Positions 11,124-23,400 of a stretch of DNA of 64,000 bases are shown here, one piece after another. This DNA is from Begonia masoniana. Its lineage: Eukaryota > Streptophyta > Magnoliopsida > Cucurbitales > Begoniaceae. The stretch covers positions 302,196-366,195 of the forward strand of contig CM039504.1 of assembly GCA_022432975.1 (NCBI GenBank), given 5' to 3'. Made by a program: the position numbers and the translations under genes. Under the pieces are notes generated by a model. It made no database searches. It saw only the letters and a list, made by a program, of their open reading frames with translations, and had not been told where the DNA came from. Within the stretch, counting starts at the first letter, position 1; each line of letters starts with the position of its first letter.

Positions 11124-14100
11124 ATGACCCCGAAACGACCTCTCTTGATTCCGTCGCCAAGAACTCCAAACACCTACGACGTTTCTCCCGTACCCACCAA
11201 CAACGATTTAGTAAAACCCAATTCCGGCGACGTCAGTTCGTTTTCCGTCATGGATTTTGGAAACCCAGTTGATAAAGTTTCAAATTTTGAGCTAAATTAC
11301 CAGTCTTCCTCCCTTAAAAGCGTTTCCTCGTCACATTCGAAGACATCCGGTGGCAATTCTTTACGGGAAGTTAGTTTTGGGGATATGGGATCAAAACCAG
11401 TGCGTTTTGGATCGAGGCGTGCTGATTCTGAAGCTCTTAGCGTGTCCCAGAAGGAGATCAACGATGAAGACGCTAGATTGGTCCACATAAATAATTCTGG
11501 GACGACAAATGAGAAGTTTGACTTAGCTAGGAATTCAATTCGTACTGCCAAGTATTCATTGATAACTTTCGTCCCCAGAAATCTTTTTGAACAGTTTCAT
11601 AGAATTGCTTACATTTATTTTCTCATCATTGCTGTGCTTAATCAACTCCCTCAGCTTGCCGTGTTTGGCCGGGGGGTCTCTATTCTTCCACTGGCCTTTG
11701 TACTTCTAGTTACAGCAGTTAAGGATGGTTTTGAGGATTGGAGGAGACACCAATCAGATCGGATAGAAAATAATCGTTTAGCGTCTGTTTTTATTAATGA
11801 TCAGTTTCAACCAAAGAAGTGGAGGGATATTACAGTTGGTGAAATCATCAAACTTCATGCAAATGAAACAATTCCTTGTGATATGGTTTTGCTCTCTACT
11901 AGTGATCCTACTGGCGTCTCATATGTGCAAACTATTAATTTAGACGGAGAATCAAATTTAAAGACAAGATATGCCAAACAAGAGACTTTGTCAAAGATCC
12001 CTGAGAAGGAGAAGATTAGTGGGTTGATAAAATGTGAGAAGCCAAACCGGAACATTTATGGATTTCAAGCTAACATGGAAATTGATGGAAAGAGACTCTC
12101 CCTTGGACCTTCAAACATTGTTCTTCGGGGATGTGAACTGAAGAACACGAGCTGGGCACTGGGTGTGGCAGTCTATTGTGGCAGTGAGACCAAAGTTATG
12201 CTCAATAGCTCTGGAGCTCCTTCTAAGAGGAGTCGGCTCGAGACCCGTATGAATATAGAGATCATCTTGCTCTCACTTTTCCTCATTGCATTGTGTGCTG
12301 TTGTCTCAATTTGTGCTGCTGTTTGGTTCATAAGGAAGGGAGATGAATTGAACACATTGCCTTATTTCAGGAAGGAGGACTTTTCAAAGGGAGCAGCTGA
12401 AAACTACAACTTCTATGGATGGGGACTAGAGACGTTATTTGTATTCCTCATGTGTGTCATAGTTTTCCAGATTATGATTCCCATTTCATTGTACATTTCT
12501 ATGGAGCTAGTCCGGGTGGGTCAGGCATATTTCATGATCAATGATTCAGACATGTATGATGAAGCTTCTAATTCGAGATTCCAATGCCGGGCACTGAACA
12601 TTAATGAAGATTTAGGACAAATTGGATATGTCTTTTCAGACAAAACTGGTACTCTGACTGAGAACAAGATGGAATTTCAAAGTGCAAGCATTTGGGGAGT
12701 GGATTACAGAGGAGGCATCCATGCCAGTTCCCATGGATTATTTGACAATTCTGTTCAAGGTACAGCCATTCTTTCCTTTAAATAATGAATTAGAAATGTT
12801 TTATTTTAATGTACTCTTTAATTCTACTTTGTTCTTATAGTTGATGGAAAGATTCTAACGCCGAGAATGAGGGTGAAGGTTGATCCTGAGCTTCTACGGT
12901 TGGCGAAAACTGGAAAGAACACAAAGAAAGGAAAACACATACATGATTTCTTCCTGGCATTGGCTGCATGTAATACCATAGTTCCTATTATTACTGAGAC
13001 TGCTGATTCATCCGTGAATTTAATTGATTATCAAGGAGAATCTCCAGATGAACAGGCATTGGTTTATGCTGCAGCTGCCTATGGTTTTGTGCTTATAGAA
13101 CGAACGTCTGGCCACATAGTAATTGATTTCCAAGGAGAAAGGACAATGTAATGTCGAGTTTATATTCTTTTTTTTTTTTGCTCAGACTTAGCACTGTCAT
13201 TTTGGCTGAACCTTATGGATTCCCACTAAAGTAATAAGGATAAATATTTGCATCCAGGTTCAATGTTTTGGGTCTGCATGAATTTGATAGTGACCGGAAG
13301 CGAATGTCTGTAATATTGGGTTGCCCTGACAACACCTTTAAGGTTTTTGTGAAGGGCGCGGACACCACTATGTTCAAAGTGATAGATAAATCCTCAAACT
13401 GGAAAATTATAAGCACAACTGATGCCCATCTTCACTCTTACTCATCTCTCGGTTTGAGAACACTAGTCGTGGGAATGAAGGAGCTGAGCGGCCCAGAATT
13501 CGAGCAATGGCATGTGGCCTTTGAAGAAGCAAGCACTGCTCTGATGGGCAGGGCTTCACTTCTCCGCAAGGTGGCTAGCTATGTAGAGAAAAATCTCAAT
13601 ATACTAGGTGCTTCTGGCATTGAAGATAAGTTGCAAAAAGGTGTTCCAGAGGCGATAGTGTCTTTGAGAACAGCTGGAATTAAAGTTTGGGTTTTGACTG
13701 GAGATAAGCAAGAAACTGCCATATCAATTGGTTACTCTTCAAAGCTCCTAACAAGCAGGATGACTCAAATTATCGTCAACAGCAATTCAAAAGAATCATG
13801 TAGGCGGAGTTTAGATGATGCTATTGTTATGTCCAAGAAGGTAATGACTGTGACAGAGGTCAGAAATGAAACTAGTGATGGAGTCTCTGCAACTCAAGTG
13901 GCTTTGATCATAGATGGTACAAGCCTGGTTTATATTCTGGATAGTGAACTTGAGGAACAGGTAAGAGTTTCCCTACTTGTTACCCATGACTCCTTTTCTT
14001 TTTGTTTTTCATTGATATATTGTTAGCTTTAATCGTATTTTGCAGCTATTTGAATTGGCTAGTAATTGCTTAGTGGTGCTATGCTGCCGAGTAGCTCCGT

Positions 14101-15717
14101 TGCAAAAGGCGGGCATCGTGGCACTTGTCAAGAAACGAACATCCGAGATGACACTTGCCATTGGGGATGGTAATTACCTATCTCCTTTCTTACTAATGAT
14201 TATAACATGTTCTGATTAATTCACTATTTTAACTTATATTTGTGTTGTGATGTTTCGGGCTGATTAGGAAGCTGCTACACGATTGTTGATTGCAGGTGCT
14301 AATGATGTTTCAATGATCCAAATGGCTGATGTGGGGGTGGGCATCAGTGGGCAGGAGGGTCGACAAGCTGTGATGGCATCAGATTTTGCAATGGGGCAGT
14401 TTAGATTCTTGGTTCCTCTGCTATTGGTGCATGGTCATTGGAATTATCAGCGGATGGCTTACATGATTTTGTACAATTTTTACAGAAATGCAGTTTTCGT
14501 TCTTATTTTGTTTTGGTGAGTACTTTCTCTTTATGTTTGTGTATAAATCCAAGTATGTATTGTGTGCGTAGAAGTTAATATTGTTTCAATTATTGTCATA
14601 TTTTTACAGGTATGTATTATTTACCAGTTTCTCTTTGACAACCGCGATAAACGAATGGAGCAGTATGCTATATTCTATAATATATACTTCTCTTCCAACA
14701 ATTATTGTCGGGGTTCTCGACAAGAACCTGAGCCGAATGACTCTTCTAAAGTACCCTCCACTTTATGGGGCTGGGCATAGACAAGAGAGCTACAACTCAA
14801 AACTGTTTTGGTTTACTATGACAGACACTGTGTGGCAAAGTATTGCAGTTTTCTTCATCCCGCTTCTTGCATATTGGGGCAGCACTATTGATGTGTCGAG
14901 CATCGGAGATCTTTGGACGCTTGCTATCGTTATACTGGTCAACTTACACTTGGCCATGGATGTTATCCGGTGGAATTGGATTACTCATGCCGCAATTTGG
15001 GGATCCATAGTTGCCACTTTCATTTGTGTTTTGATCATTGATGCCATTCCTTCATTTTTCGGTTACTGGTAAGCTATCGTTTCCTCCTCGACTAATACCA
15101 CTCACATTAGACTACATTTTTCCATTAAATGTATCTCTGCACTGGATTGGTTTGGCGGCTGAATCTATGACCATTACTTGTTTGTGAATCATTTTCGATT
15201 TGTTCTGTTTTTAATGTAGAAAATAGGAGATTGTTGGAAGCCACGCAGAGATCCTCTAGCAGTCTGCTGTCTTGGTTTTTTCTTAAAGAATGGTTTGGTT
15301 TTCAAAAACAAATCTTAGAAGTCGTTTTCTAAAAACATCCCCTTTGCCTTACTGTTTCACGATCAGATCTGATGTTCTTTTACAACTTTTTAAATTGAAA
15401 TCGCATACTTTGTATTGACCACCGATCAAATGCAGATGATGCCGAATTTGAATTAGAAAGTCATAATAATCTTATATTCGTTATGTAATTTTGCTTTCTA
15501 CTCTTGCAGGGCTATCTTTCATATCGCTGGCACGGCATCCTTCTGGCTCTGCTTGCTTGCTATCATCGTGGCCTCCTTGATTCCTCGTTTCGTCGTGAAA
15601 ATTCTTTGTCAATATTACAGTCCTAGTGATATTCAGATAGCCAGAGAAGCCGAAAAATATGGAAATCTAAGGGAGGGTGGAGCTGAACAAATTGAATTGC
15701 ACCCTCTTCAGGGATAA
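11124..15717 (+). CDS. ALA1: Phospholipid-transporting P4-ATPase (ALA1-type flippase)
   Basis: P4-ATPases use ATP to move phospholipids to the cytosolic leaflet of plasma and endomembranes, usually with an ALIS/CDC50 partner. Seven exons join in one frame: 11124-12759, 12841-13147, 13258-13960, 14046-14169, 14296-14515, 14610-15068 and 15510-15717, giving 1218 residues. The phosphorylation motif [14 protein letters not shown] is near the end of exon 1 with the catalytic Asp intact. Upstream are the first membrane pair ([20 protein letters not shown]) and the actuator loop with [11 protein letters not shown], where the flippase-type DGES signature is kept. TM4 has [12 protein letters not shown], with ISL in place of the ion-pump PEGL motif, as expected for a lipid flippase. 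The hinge motif [20 protein letters not shown] spans the exon 4/5 junction. The serine-rich N-terminus resembles ALA1 rather than other plant ALAs. Confidence 0.95.
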
Positions 15718-16005
15718 GAAAACTGACTGATGTAAATCATCCAATTTTTTAGACTGCGTGCCCAATTTTTCTACAGGTTTCTCAATCCAAAGGATAGGTT
15801 TTGTAACATAAACATCATAAAGTTAATGAATGTGAATCAATGAGAAGAGTTAGAAGTTTTGCCTGCATTTCCTGTTACGTGGCAGAAACCCGACACCAGA
15901 GAGTCAAAATAACAGATTTAAACGGGTTAGACGAAGACATTGTTGTAAGAATTCATGGTATGGGAAGGAGATTGGTTTTATGCCAACATTTTCTTACAGC
16001 ATTTG

Positions 16006-19000
16006 CTAAAGTGATGATGATGATGCAGGAGAGTCCAGAATGTGCCTCGAGTTTCCTTTCTCCGACCCCTGAACTTGTGCTGCAAACTGCAAGTTCCATA
16101 GAATGTCTTCCACTGAAGGCCGATTGCCTGGATCTTTCGATAAACACCTCACGCAAATCTCCATCATTGTCTTGAGTGATTTGTCCGAGCACTCCTTGTG
16201 CACTCTCGCATCGACAATGTTCCTCCTAGCTTTTTCGTCTGTCGATATACTTACTTGCAACTGCATCGAAATCAAAATAAATTAGTAGCTTTCCGTGTTA
16301 GTAAATAGTAATACAAGGCAGATTTCGAGTTTGGTTTTGCTTACTAGATCTTTCAAGACACCAACTTCATTTTGGAACATGATTGGCCTTCCCAAAATCA
16401 CCTCCACCAAGATTACTCCTATGTCATACACATCATTCTTGTCTTCATCTTTTGTTCTGCAGAATCACAAAGCATAAAATCGACTCAACAGCTTATAATG
16501 TTTTTTTAAACACAATTTTGAGATATGATGATGTTCGAGAGTAAAAGTATTGCATTATTTCAATACCTGGCTTGCTTTGCTTTTGGTCCATAACCCACCT
16601 AAGAATTTTGCAGAACAGAAGGAGAGTAGTAATGGTCAGCACTAAAATGGATATTTGAAAGAGAAACAGAAGGTATTGACAGTTTGCGTACATCGTACCA
16701 TCAATGTTCTGTTATTTTGAGCCAACAATGGCAAGTTGTAGCTACTGATCTTCACATGGAGGTTTTGATCCAATAAAATGTCTGTTATCTTCACGTTATT
16801 GGAGTAAATGCCAGGCAATATTCCTGTGTGTAGAAACTGAATACCCTTCACGACTTCAATAACAGCTGCTATTCTTTGCAACCATGAAAGCTTTTGTCCC
16901 CCTGGTCCTGCATAAATATGCTCCCCTGAGATATGTTTTTGAAAAATACCAAAAGTTTCTTCAAACAGGAAGTTTTTTTGAGACAGCATTGTAGAATTTA
17001 TAAACCACAAAGCTGCCTAGATCCCAGTTCAGGTTTTGTATCACTTTTACCTGAGATATAGCTTCTCAGTGACATGCATGGAAAGTACTCGAAAACTAGA
17101 AATATTTTGGCGACGGACGAATCATCTTGTTGGGTTTCGTAGCAGTGACCGAGAGCACTAACTAAATGACTGTGACGTAACTTCGAGATCAGCTCCAGTT
17201 GATGCTGGTTCTGCTTTTTCTCCAATTTTAAGCTCCTAATCGCCACACTTCTTCCATCTGTAAGCTTCCCTCTGTATAACTGTCAATTCAGTAAGAAAAA
17301 GTGAGGTATCTATACAGAGATTGAGAGAGAGAGAGAGAGAGAGAACATCAGGACAGAATTATACCTGAGCATGTGAACCTTCTTTAATCAAAGCTGAAGG
17401 ATCAAAGTTACTTGTAGCTTCCTTAAGTTCATCCAAAGAGAAAGTTCTATAAGCAGGCAGATTGGGTCCAAGCTTCATTGTCTGTGATATTGACTCTGCA
17501 AAAGATTAAAAAAGGTGATCTTTTGGAGGTAGCCACATGTTAGCTTGGAGATTATAAAAGAGAATGATTTACTCATAATAGACAATAAATGGATAAGTCT
17601 AATGTCGACTATGACATAACACTACTATTCTGAAAATCCGTTGAGCAGAAAATCCTTTGTTTCACCTAATTTTGAAGACAGAAACTAGTGGCTTTGAGTC
17701 CCTCTGTTTATCCCCGACACACTACATTTTTTACTGGGATTTGATTACTAGGAGGATTTAAGAATAGCTGACAATGGAAACAGTATCATCGGGCGTGGTT
17801 AATCGATCAAAAATGAAGATATCAGATCAAGTATCAGACATCCTTAAATGACTCCATATCCTCCATGAACCTCACATTTTACCCACCAGACAAGGACAGC
17901 ATGACTTCAACCTGAAGGCTAAATGAATGAAAGGAAAGCGAAAGGAGGAAGATCTTACTTGCATCGTAGAGGAGCTTAGCCGTGTTTAATGCGGACACAT
18001 TCTCAGTAATAAATCTTGTTGAGGGGGTTTTACTTGAATTCTCACTGTTTCTCCACTTCACCCCAAGAAAAACAAGAGCAATAATCAAAGTCCCAAGGGC
18101 AATTCCTCCAACGATTCCTAAAGCAAGAATTGATTTAGCATAAACCCTGTTGTTATGATGTGTACGAGGAGCAATTCTGACAGCCAAAGCTTCGTTATGA
18201 CAGAAATTAGAAGGCAGCTGATCTCCATTTTTGTTGGACAGACAATTTCTCGAATACAAAACAACCTTGTTCTTGCCACCCATTTGAAGGCAAGTGGGCA
18301 AATCCCCTGTCAAAAGATTTGAAGACACATTGACAAAAACAAGATCGTTATTGCAAGACATGTTCCGAAAAAACCTCCCTGTGAATTTGTTCCCACCGAT
18401 GTTTAAGTAAGTTATTGAAGGAAGTGAGAACAGTGATTGCAGAAATGGCCCCACAAATCCATTCATGGAAATATCAAACCTTTTAAGAAGATAAAGGGAG
18501 GTTAACTCAGATGGAATTCCAAAGCGGAATCTGTTATTTTTAAGCAAAAGAGTGACTAATCTCTTGGGGAAGATTGGAAAATGGGGTCCCAAGAGATTGT
18601 CTTCCAAATCAAGAACTTGCAGGTTTGTCAATCTACCAAGATCAGGAACCTCTCCGGTTAACTGGTTCTTGGATAGAGATAGAACTCGGAGATTTTGCAT
18701 GTCTCCAATGGCGGTTGGTAAAGGGCCAGAAAGGGAATTGTTCTTCAAACTTAGAACAGCCAAAACTGAGAGCGAACTGAGCCAACCAGGAACTCGAGCA
18801 GTGAACTGGTTATTGTCGAGAACGAGAGATTGGAGGTTTGTCAAGGAAGAAAGCTCCAAGGGAATGGAGCCATTTAAGTAATTTGAGCTTACATTGAGAA
18901 TTTCTAGAGAATGGAGCAGCTTGATAGAAGGAGGTAAAGGACCCCATAGACCCAGGGAGACCAGAGAGACCACCTTCAAGCTTGTAAGGGAAGAAAGTGC

Positions 19001-19294
19001 GGAGAAGAAAGATGAAATGGTGAGGTTTTGATGATTGGGAGGAAACCCACTTTCGCCATTGATGTGAAGCTGAGTAATGCTGTCTTGGTAGCAGATTAAA
19101 GTTAAAGATTGCGTTGGTTCGAGGTTGCAGAAGTCAGCGGTGGCGTTGAAGGTGGGCAGAAAGGGTGGGTAGCTTAAAAGCTGCTGAATCTGGAGAAAGG
19201 CTTGGGATTCAGATAGTGGGAGCTGGGTTGCACAAGGAACAGAGAGAAAGAAGAGTAGTAGAAGGAGACGATAATGGCAGAGAGATTCTTCCAT
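16006..19294 (-). CDS. LRR receptor-like protein with degenerate kinase domain
   Basis: A membrane receptor of the group annotated in Arabidopsis as probable inactive LRR receptor-like kinase At3g03770. Exons 17959-19294, 17365-17495, 17051-17279, 16699-16925, 16567-16598, 16345-16456 and 16006-16260 sum to 773 residues in frame. A signal peptide (residues 1-23, with LLLLLFFLSVPC) precedes about seven to eight leucine-rich repeats (for example LQSLVLDNNQFTARVPGWLS). One transmembrane helix follows (SILALGIVGGIALGTLIIAL), then the kinase-like domain starting at LPAYRTFSLDELKEATSNFD. VAIK-like VAIRSLK is present. The catalytic loop reads GILPGIYSNNVKITDILLD with no HRD, and the DFG position reads ISSYN, so phosphotransfer is unlikely. 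The ligand is unknown. Confidence 0.93.
17324..17344 (+). repeat. GA microsatellite in receptor intron
   Basis: About ten GA units in the intron between receptor exons 2 and 3. A simple repeat only. Confidence 0.8.
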
Positions 19295-20490
19295 TGGAGA
19301 GAAGAAATCAGTTTGATTTCTTCATGAATGGCAACATGGGTGGGTTTGGAGGAGCCTGGAAGACGGAGAGAGTTGAAGAAATCATTAATGCATCTGCAAC
19401 CTGTCTGAAAATGAACTTCCCAACTCTTTCTCTCCTCTATGCGATAGAGAGTTTTCTTTGTTAAGAGAGAGCAGGTGGGTTAGGAGAAGAGAGGGACAGA
19501 CCGAGAGAGATTACGAGTGGATGTGATCCTCCAGCTCTCACGAAACAGATAAGAACACCCTCGTTTGCAGACGATGTAAGTGCATTCCACTCTCTCGGGT
19601 CTGTCGCTGTTTGTTGCCTTAAACTCATGCATATGTACTAGTCGTAAGAGAAGAGAAGAGAAGAGAAGAGAAGAGGGTTTCTTCGTCACGAAATAATGAT
19701 TAAGAGTCAAATTCGAAGCGCAGTAGAGACAGATGAAGAGACAAAGAGAGCACGCACCTCCATTTTCATTCTCTTATGTTCGAGTATGAACAGACACCAA
19801 ATTAGGTAAAAGCGTTAACACAATTTAAGTAATTAAACTAACTTAATATTTGAAAATTGCAACTCACAACCCACTTCAGTCCAAGCTTGTATACTGTTTT
19901 TTTTTTTTCTTTTTTACATAAAATTCACAAAAATATTTATTCATAACCAATAAACATATTGTAAGTAGAAGTAAAACGTGGCATCACATTGGTTTAAATA
20001 TATTTAGTTGTTCATTTATTTTAAAAAATAAAAAATACAGTGAATATACCATTATTCGTTACTGCAAAGAATCTCAATACCTAACCCCTAAAATTATGTG
20101 TTACAGGTGAGCGAATACATAGGAATTAAATTAACTTTAGTTATCATTTTATGTAAATAATAAATATGTCTTTAATTTATAGGAATTGAGACAGTGCTGT
20201 CTTAAATGCTGTTGCAAACGAGACAAAGAAAGGACAGTGTTGGGTTTGAGTCACGGGTGAATCGAATCAATGAATAGGAAGTGTACACGGATAAGTACAA
20301 GAAGAAGGAAGTGGGGGGGGCCTACGGATACATTCTTCCATCATTTCCACAGAATTATGCTCAAAATTGAACCTCATTTCTCTCCTCTTTTCTATTGCTT
20401 GAGATATAGTCATTACTTCCCTATAACACACTGGACCAGTACCTGTTTTGGTAATGATAATTATCTCAATTCAACACCATTTCAAGATTG
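19295..20490. other. Intergenic: receptor promoter and NOL 3' side
   Basis: The stretch next to 19294 should hold the receptor 5' UTR and promoter. It includes a purine-rich block with an AAGAG pentamer array at about 19645-19675. The rest (19800-20490) is AT-rich. No gene is supported. Confidence 0.5.
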
Positions 20491-23400
20491 TCAATCTTCG
20501 ACCACGTATCGATTTCTTCTCGCGCCAAATGCAATTCTCTGCAGGAGACAGGGATAAGAAAGTTTCATTAATTATGGATCCATAAACACTTCTTCTGCAT
20601 ACATAAATCAGGAATAAGCTTCTTACTGAAAATATCTGAGAATAAGCTTTCAAGCCGGTGAGAAATCGAATGTAAGTAGGCTTCATTGTTCCATTGGCTG
20701 GGATTGATCTTATACTGGGAACAAGATTCTCAGCAACCTGTCAATCCACAACTCCTCTCAATTATTAAAAATAAACTTCTTCATTTGATAAGAACTTCAA
20801 TCAAGCTTAGCAGTCAGAATTAATCTTTATGATCTCATCTTTTACGTTCACGTCTTGTCTCAGTAACTCAAAACTCACTAATACTTCAAAACCTTATGTT
20901 TTCATGATTAATTTTTTTAAAGAAAGTGAAAAAACATCTTGTACTAAGTTTTCATTAGGTCTCCTAAAACTCATTCCAAGTACCTCCCAGAAGAGATCAC
21001 TCACACCTTCATCATGATACAAATTGTTCCATTTACTTGCCAAATTTTGTTAGAGGTTCGAGGATTATGTCTGTTGTTATTTATTTATTTATAGTTGGAT
21101 CTGTTTTCTGAAGTAGTCTATACTTTCCTCGTTAGCTAACTTTTACCTAAAATTAAAATAATATTCTTTTATACTTCTCCTATCCATGTGTGACACCTGT
21201 ACCTAGATTCTATAGACACATAAATCTAAAAATCAAAATTTTATTAAAAGCTAACCACTTCAGGAGGTTCTGCAAGGACATTGATAAAGAACTTAGCCTG
21301 CAATGAATCAATAATACTATTACTATCTATTGTCATGGTATATTATAATTAAATGATAACAAAACCTTTTTCAACCTGTTTCGTATTAGCACCAGACATC
21401 AGAAGTTCAGTCGTTACCATCCCAGGCTGTAGAGCACATTAATCATGACCAAGTAAACTAATCAATACGAATAAACAAACATTTGAGCTTCTTCATTTGG
21501 GGCACATGAATATTATTAAATCAAGTAAATTATAACCACCATGGTAGAATATCTTTTTCTAATGATATTACTGATTACACAACAAATTATAAATGTATAT
21601 ACATAAATAAAATTAAAAATATACTGATATAAGAAACCATAAAACCATATGGTAACCTGACTAAAATTATATCACCACCTACGAATTTCAAATGTATATT
21701 TGTCGTCCTTTTTTTTAAGCTTTCTTACATTTTGATAAATTTTCCAACTGAACTGGATTAGTAAAGTTAATGAGTTATGGTGATGGAGAAAAGGAACAAA
21801 ATAATTTTAAGAGAAAATTTAACAAGGAAAGACGAGGGAAAATGAGCTTAATCCACCAAAAATGAGCTTCAAAGAATCCAGGGGATATGGCGGGGTTTAG
21901 GATGCATTCATGTTGTTCTGCGAAGTCATAGAAAAGATGGGATGCACTCTTGAAATATTACTACATTTTAAAAGATGATTCCAATGCGGGAGAAAGTCAA
22001 GGCCACCCTAATGAAGTTTTCTTCTTGGCCCCCTAGTCGCAAAGCCATTTTCCACGTTGGATATTTTGAAGAAGTGAGGTTTTGCATCATAAAACAATGC
22101 AGTTCATACTGGAAGGTAAAGGAAGACATAAGCACATACTGTTGCCTTATGATTTTGAGTTTGCTTTGTGGTCATGGTGATGCTGTGATGAGGATCTTTT
22201 GTTGGAGTCGAGTGGTGTGAGAATTTGAAGAAAAAAAGGTGCCTAGGACTGGTCTTGCATCACGAATTTGGTGATTTCTTGGAGAATTGCGTTTGTTTGG
22301 TTTGAAAAGGTTTAGTTGTTTTATGTATATCATTTCGCTAGTAGAATGTTCTCGCAGTAGCTAATGTATAGTTTGCTTTTAAATATAATTCTCCTTATCG
22401 ATGACCAAAGAAAAAAACTGAAGCAGTTTTAACATGATAAGGTCCAATTCCTGAATTCTTAAAATAACTAACACTAGTTACAGCAAACATACCGATAAAT
22501 TGTGTACCACGACATTCTTCACATCCTGCATCCGCAATTCGGCCTGCAAAAGAACAAAACCTCTGAAAACAGGATTATGTCTCAAAACAGCAGTGACGTA
22601 AAAGAATATATGAAGACCTATAACCTAAATTCTAATTAATATTATTTTATAAAAATAAATACATTCCAACTATATTTGAACTAAAACACAATGGAATGAA
22701 AGGTATGATTGGATTAAAGAAATTCATACAGGTATGTCCTATTCATATGGATAGTTCCTATTCTGTATATTTCATAAATGGATGCATTAATTCTCTCTCT
22801 CTCTCACTCTCTTTCTCACTCCCCCTCCTCCCTCCTCCCCTCCCTGGCTTTTAGGTGGGAAAACATTCCATAAAGATCAACTAGTAATTTCTGGAGATTC
22901 TGAACATTTGTTTATCCCTTGACCTACAGCCTCGTTACACTTCAAAATTGATGGCAGTAATACAGCTAAGGAGATGCAATGAAGCTGAAAAACAGCAAGA
23001 AGCCAACCTAGCGAAACACATTCATTATTTCTTTTTGAAATTTGGTTAAAGAATGAATCTGCACAACTACTTATGATCAAAGTCTCAATAAAGTCATGGC
23101 GGAAGAGCAGGATCACTCTTAGCGCATTATAAACAGCACTTGGGTTTTCATTATATTTTATTACATTTACTTTCATTTTACTAGACTGTATTCAATTAAA
23201 CTTCAACTTTGGATATTAAATTTTTTTTCTACAATTTAAATCTTTTGGCTTATAAATAAAAGACAGTTGATTATCACTGTGGTCATTCCACTGAGAGCAA
23301 CATCTTCTAAAAATGCTATATTCTCATTTTCTACAATGAAAATTTTAAGAATTGCTGAAATCTTGACAAATCTTAGATTGCAGATTGATTATATCCTACA

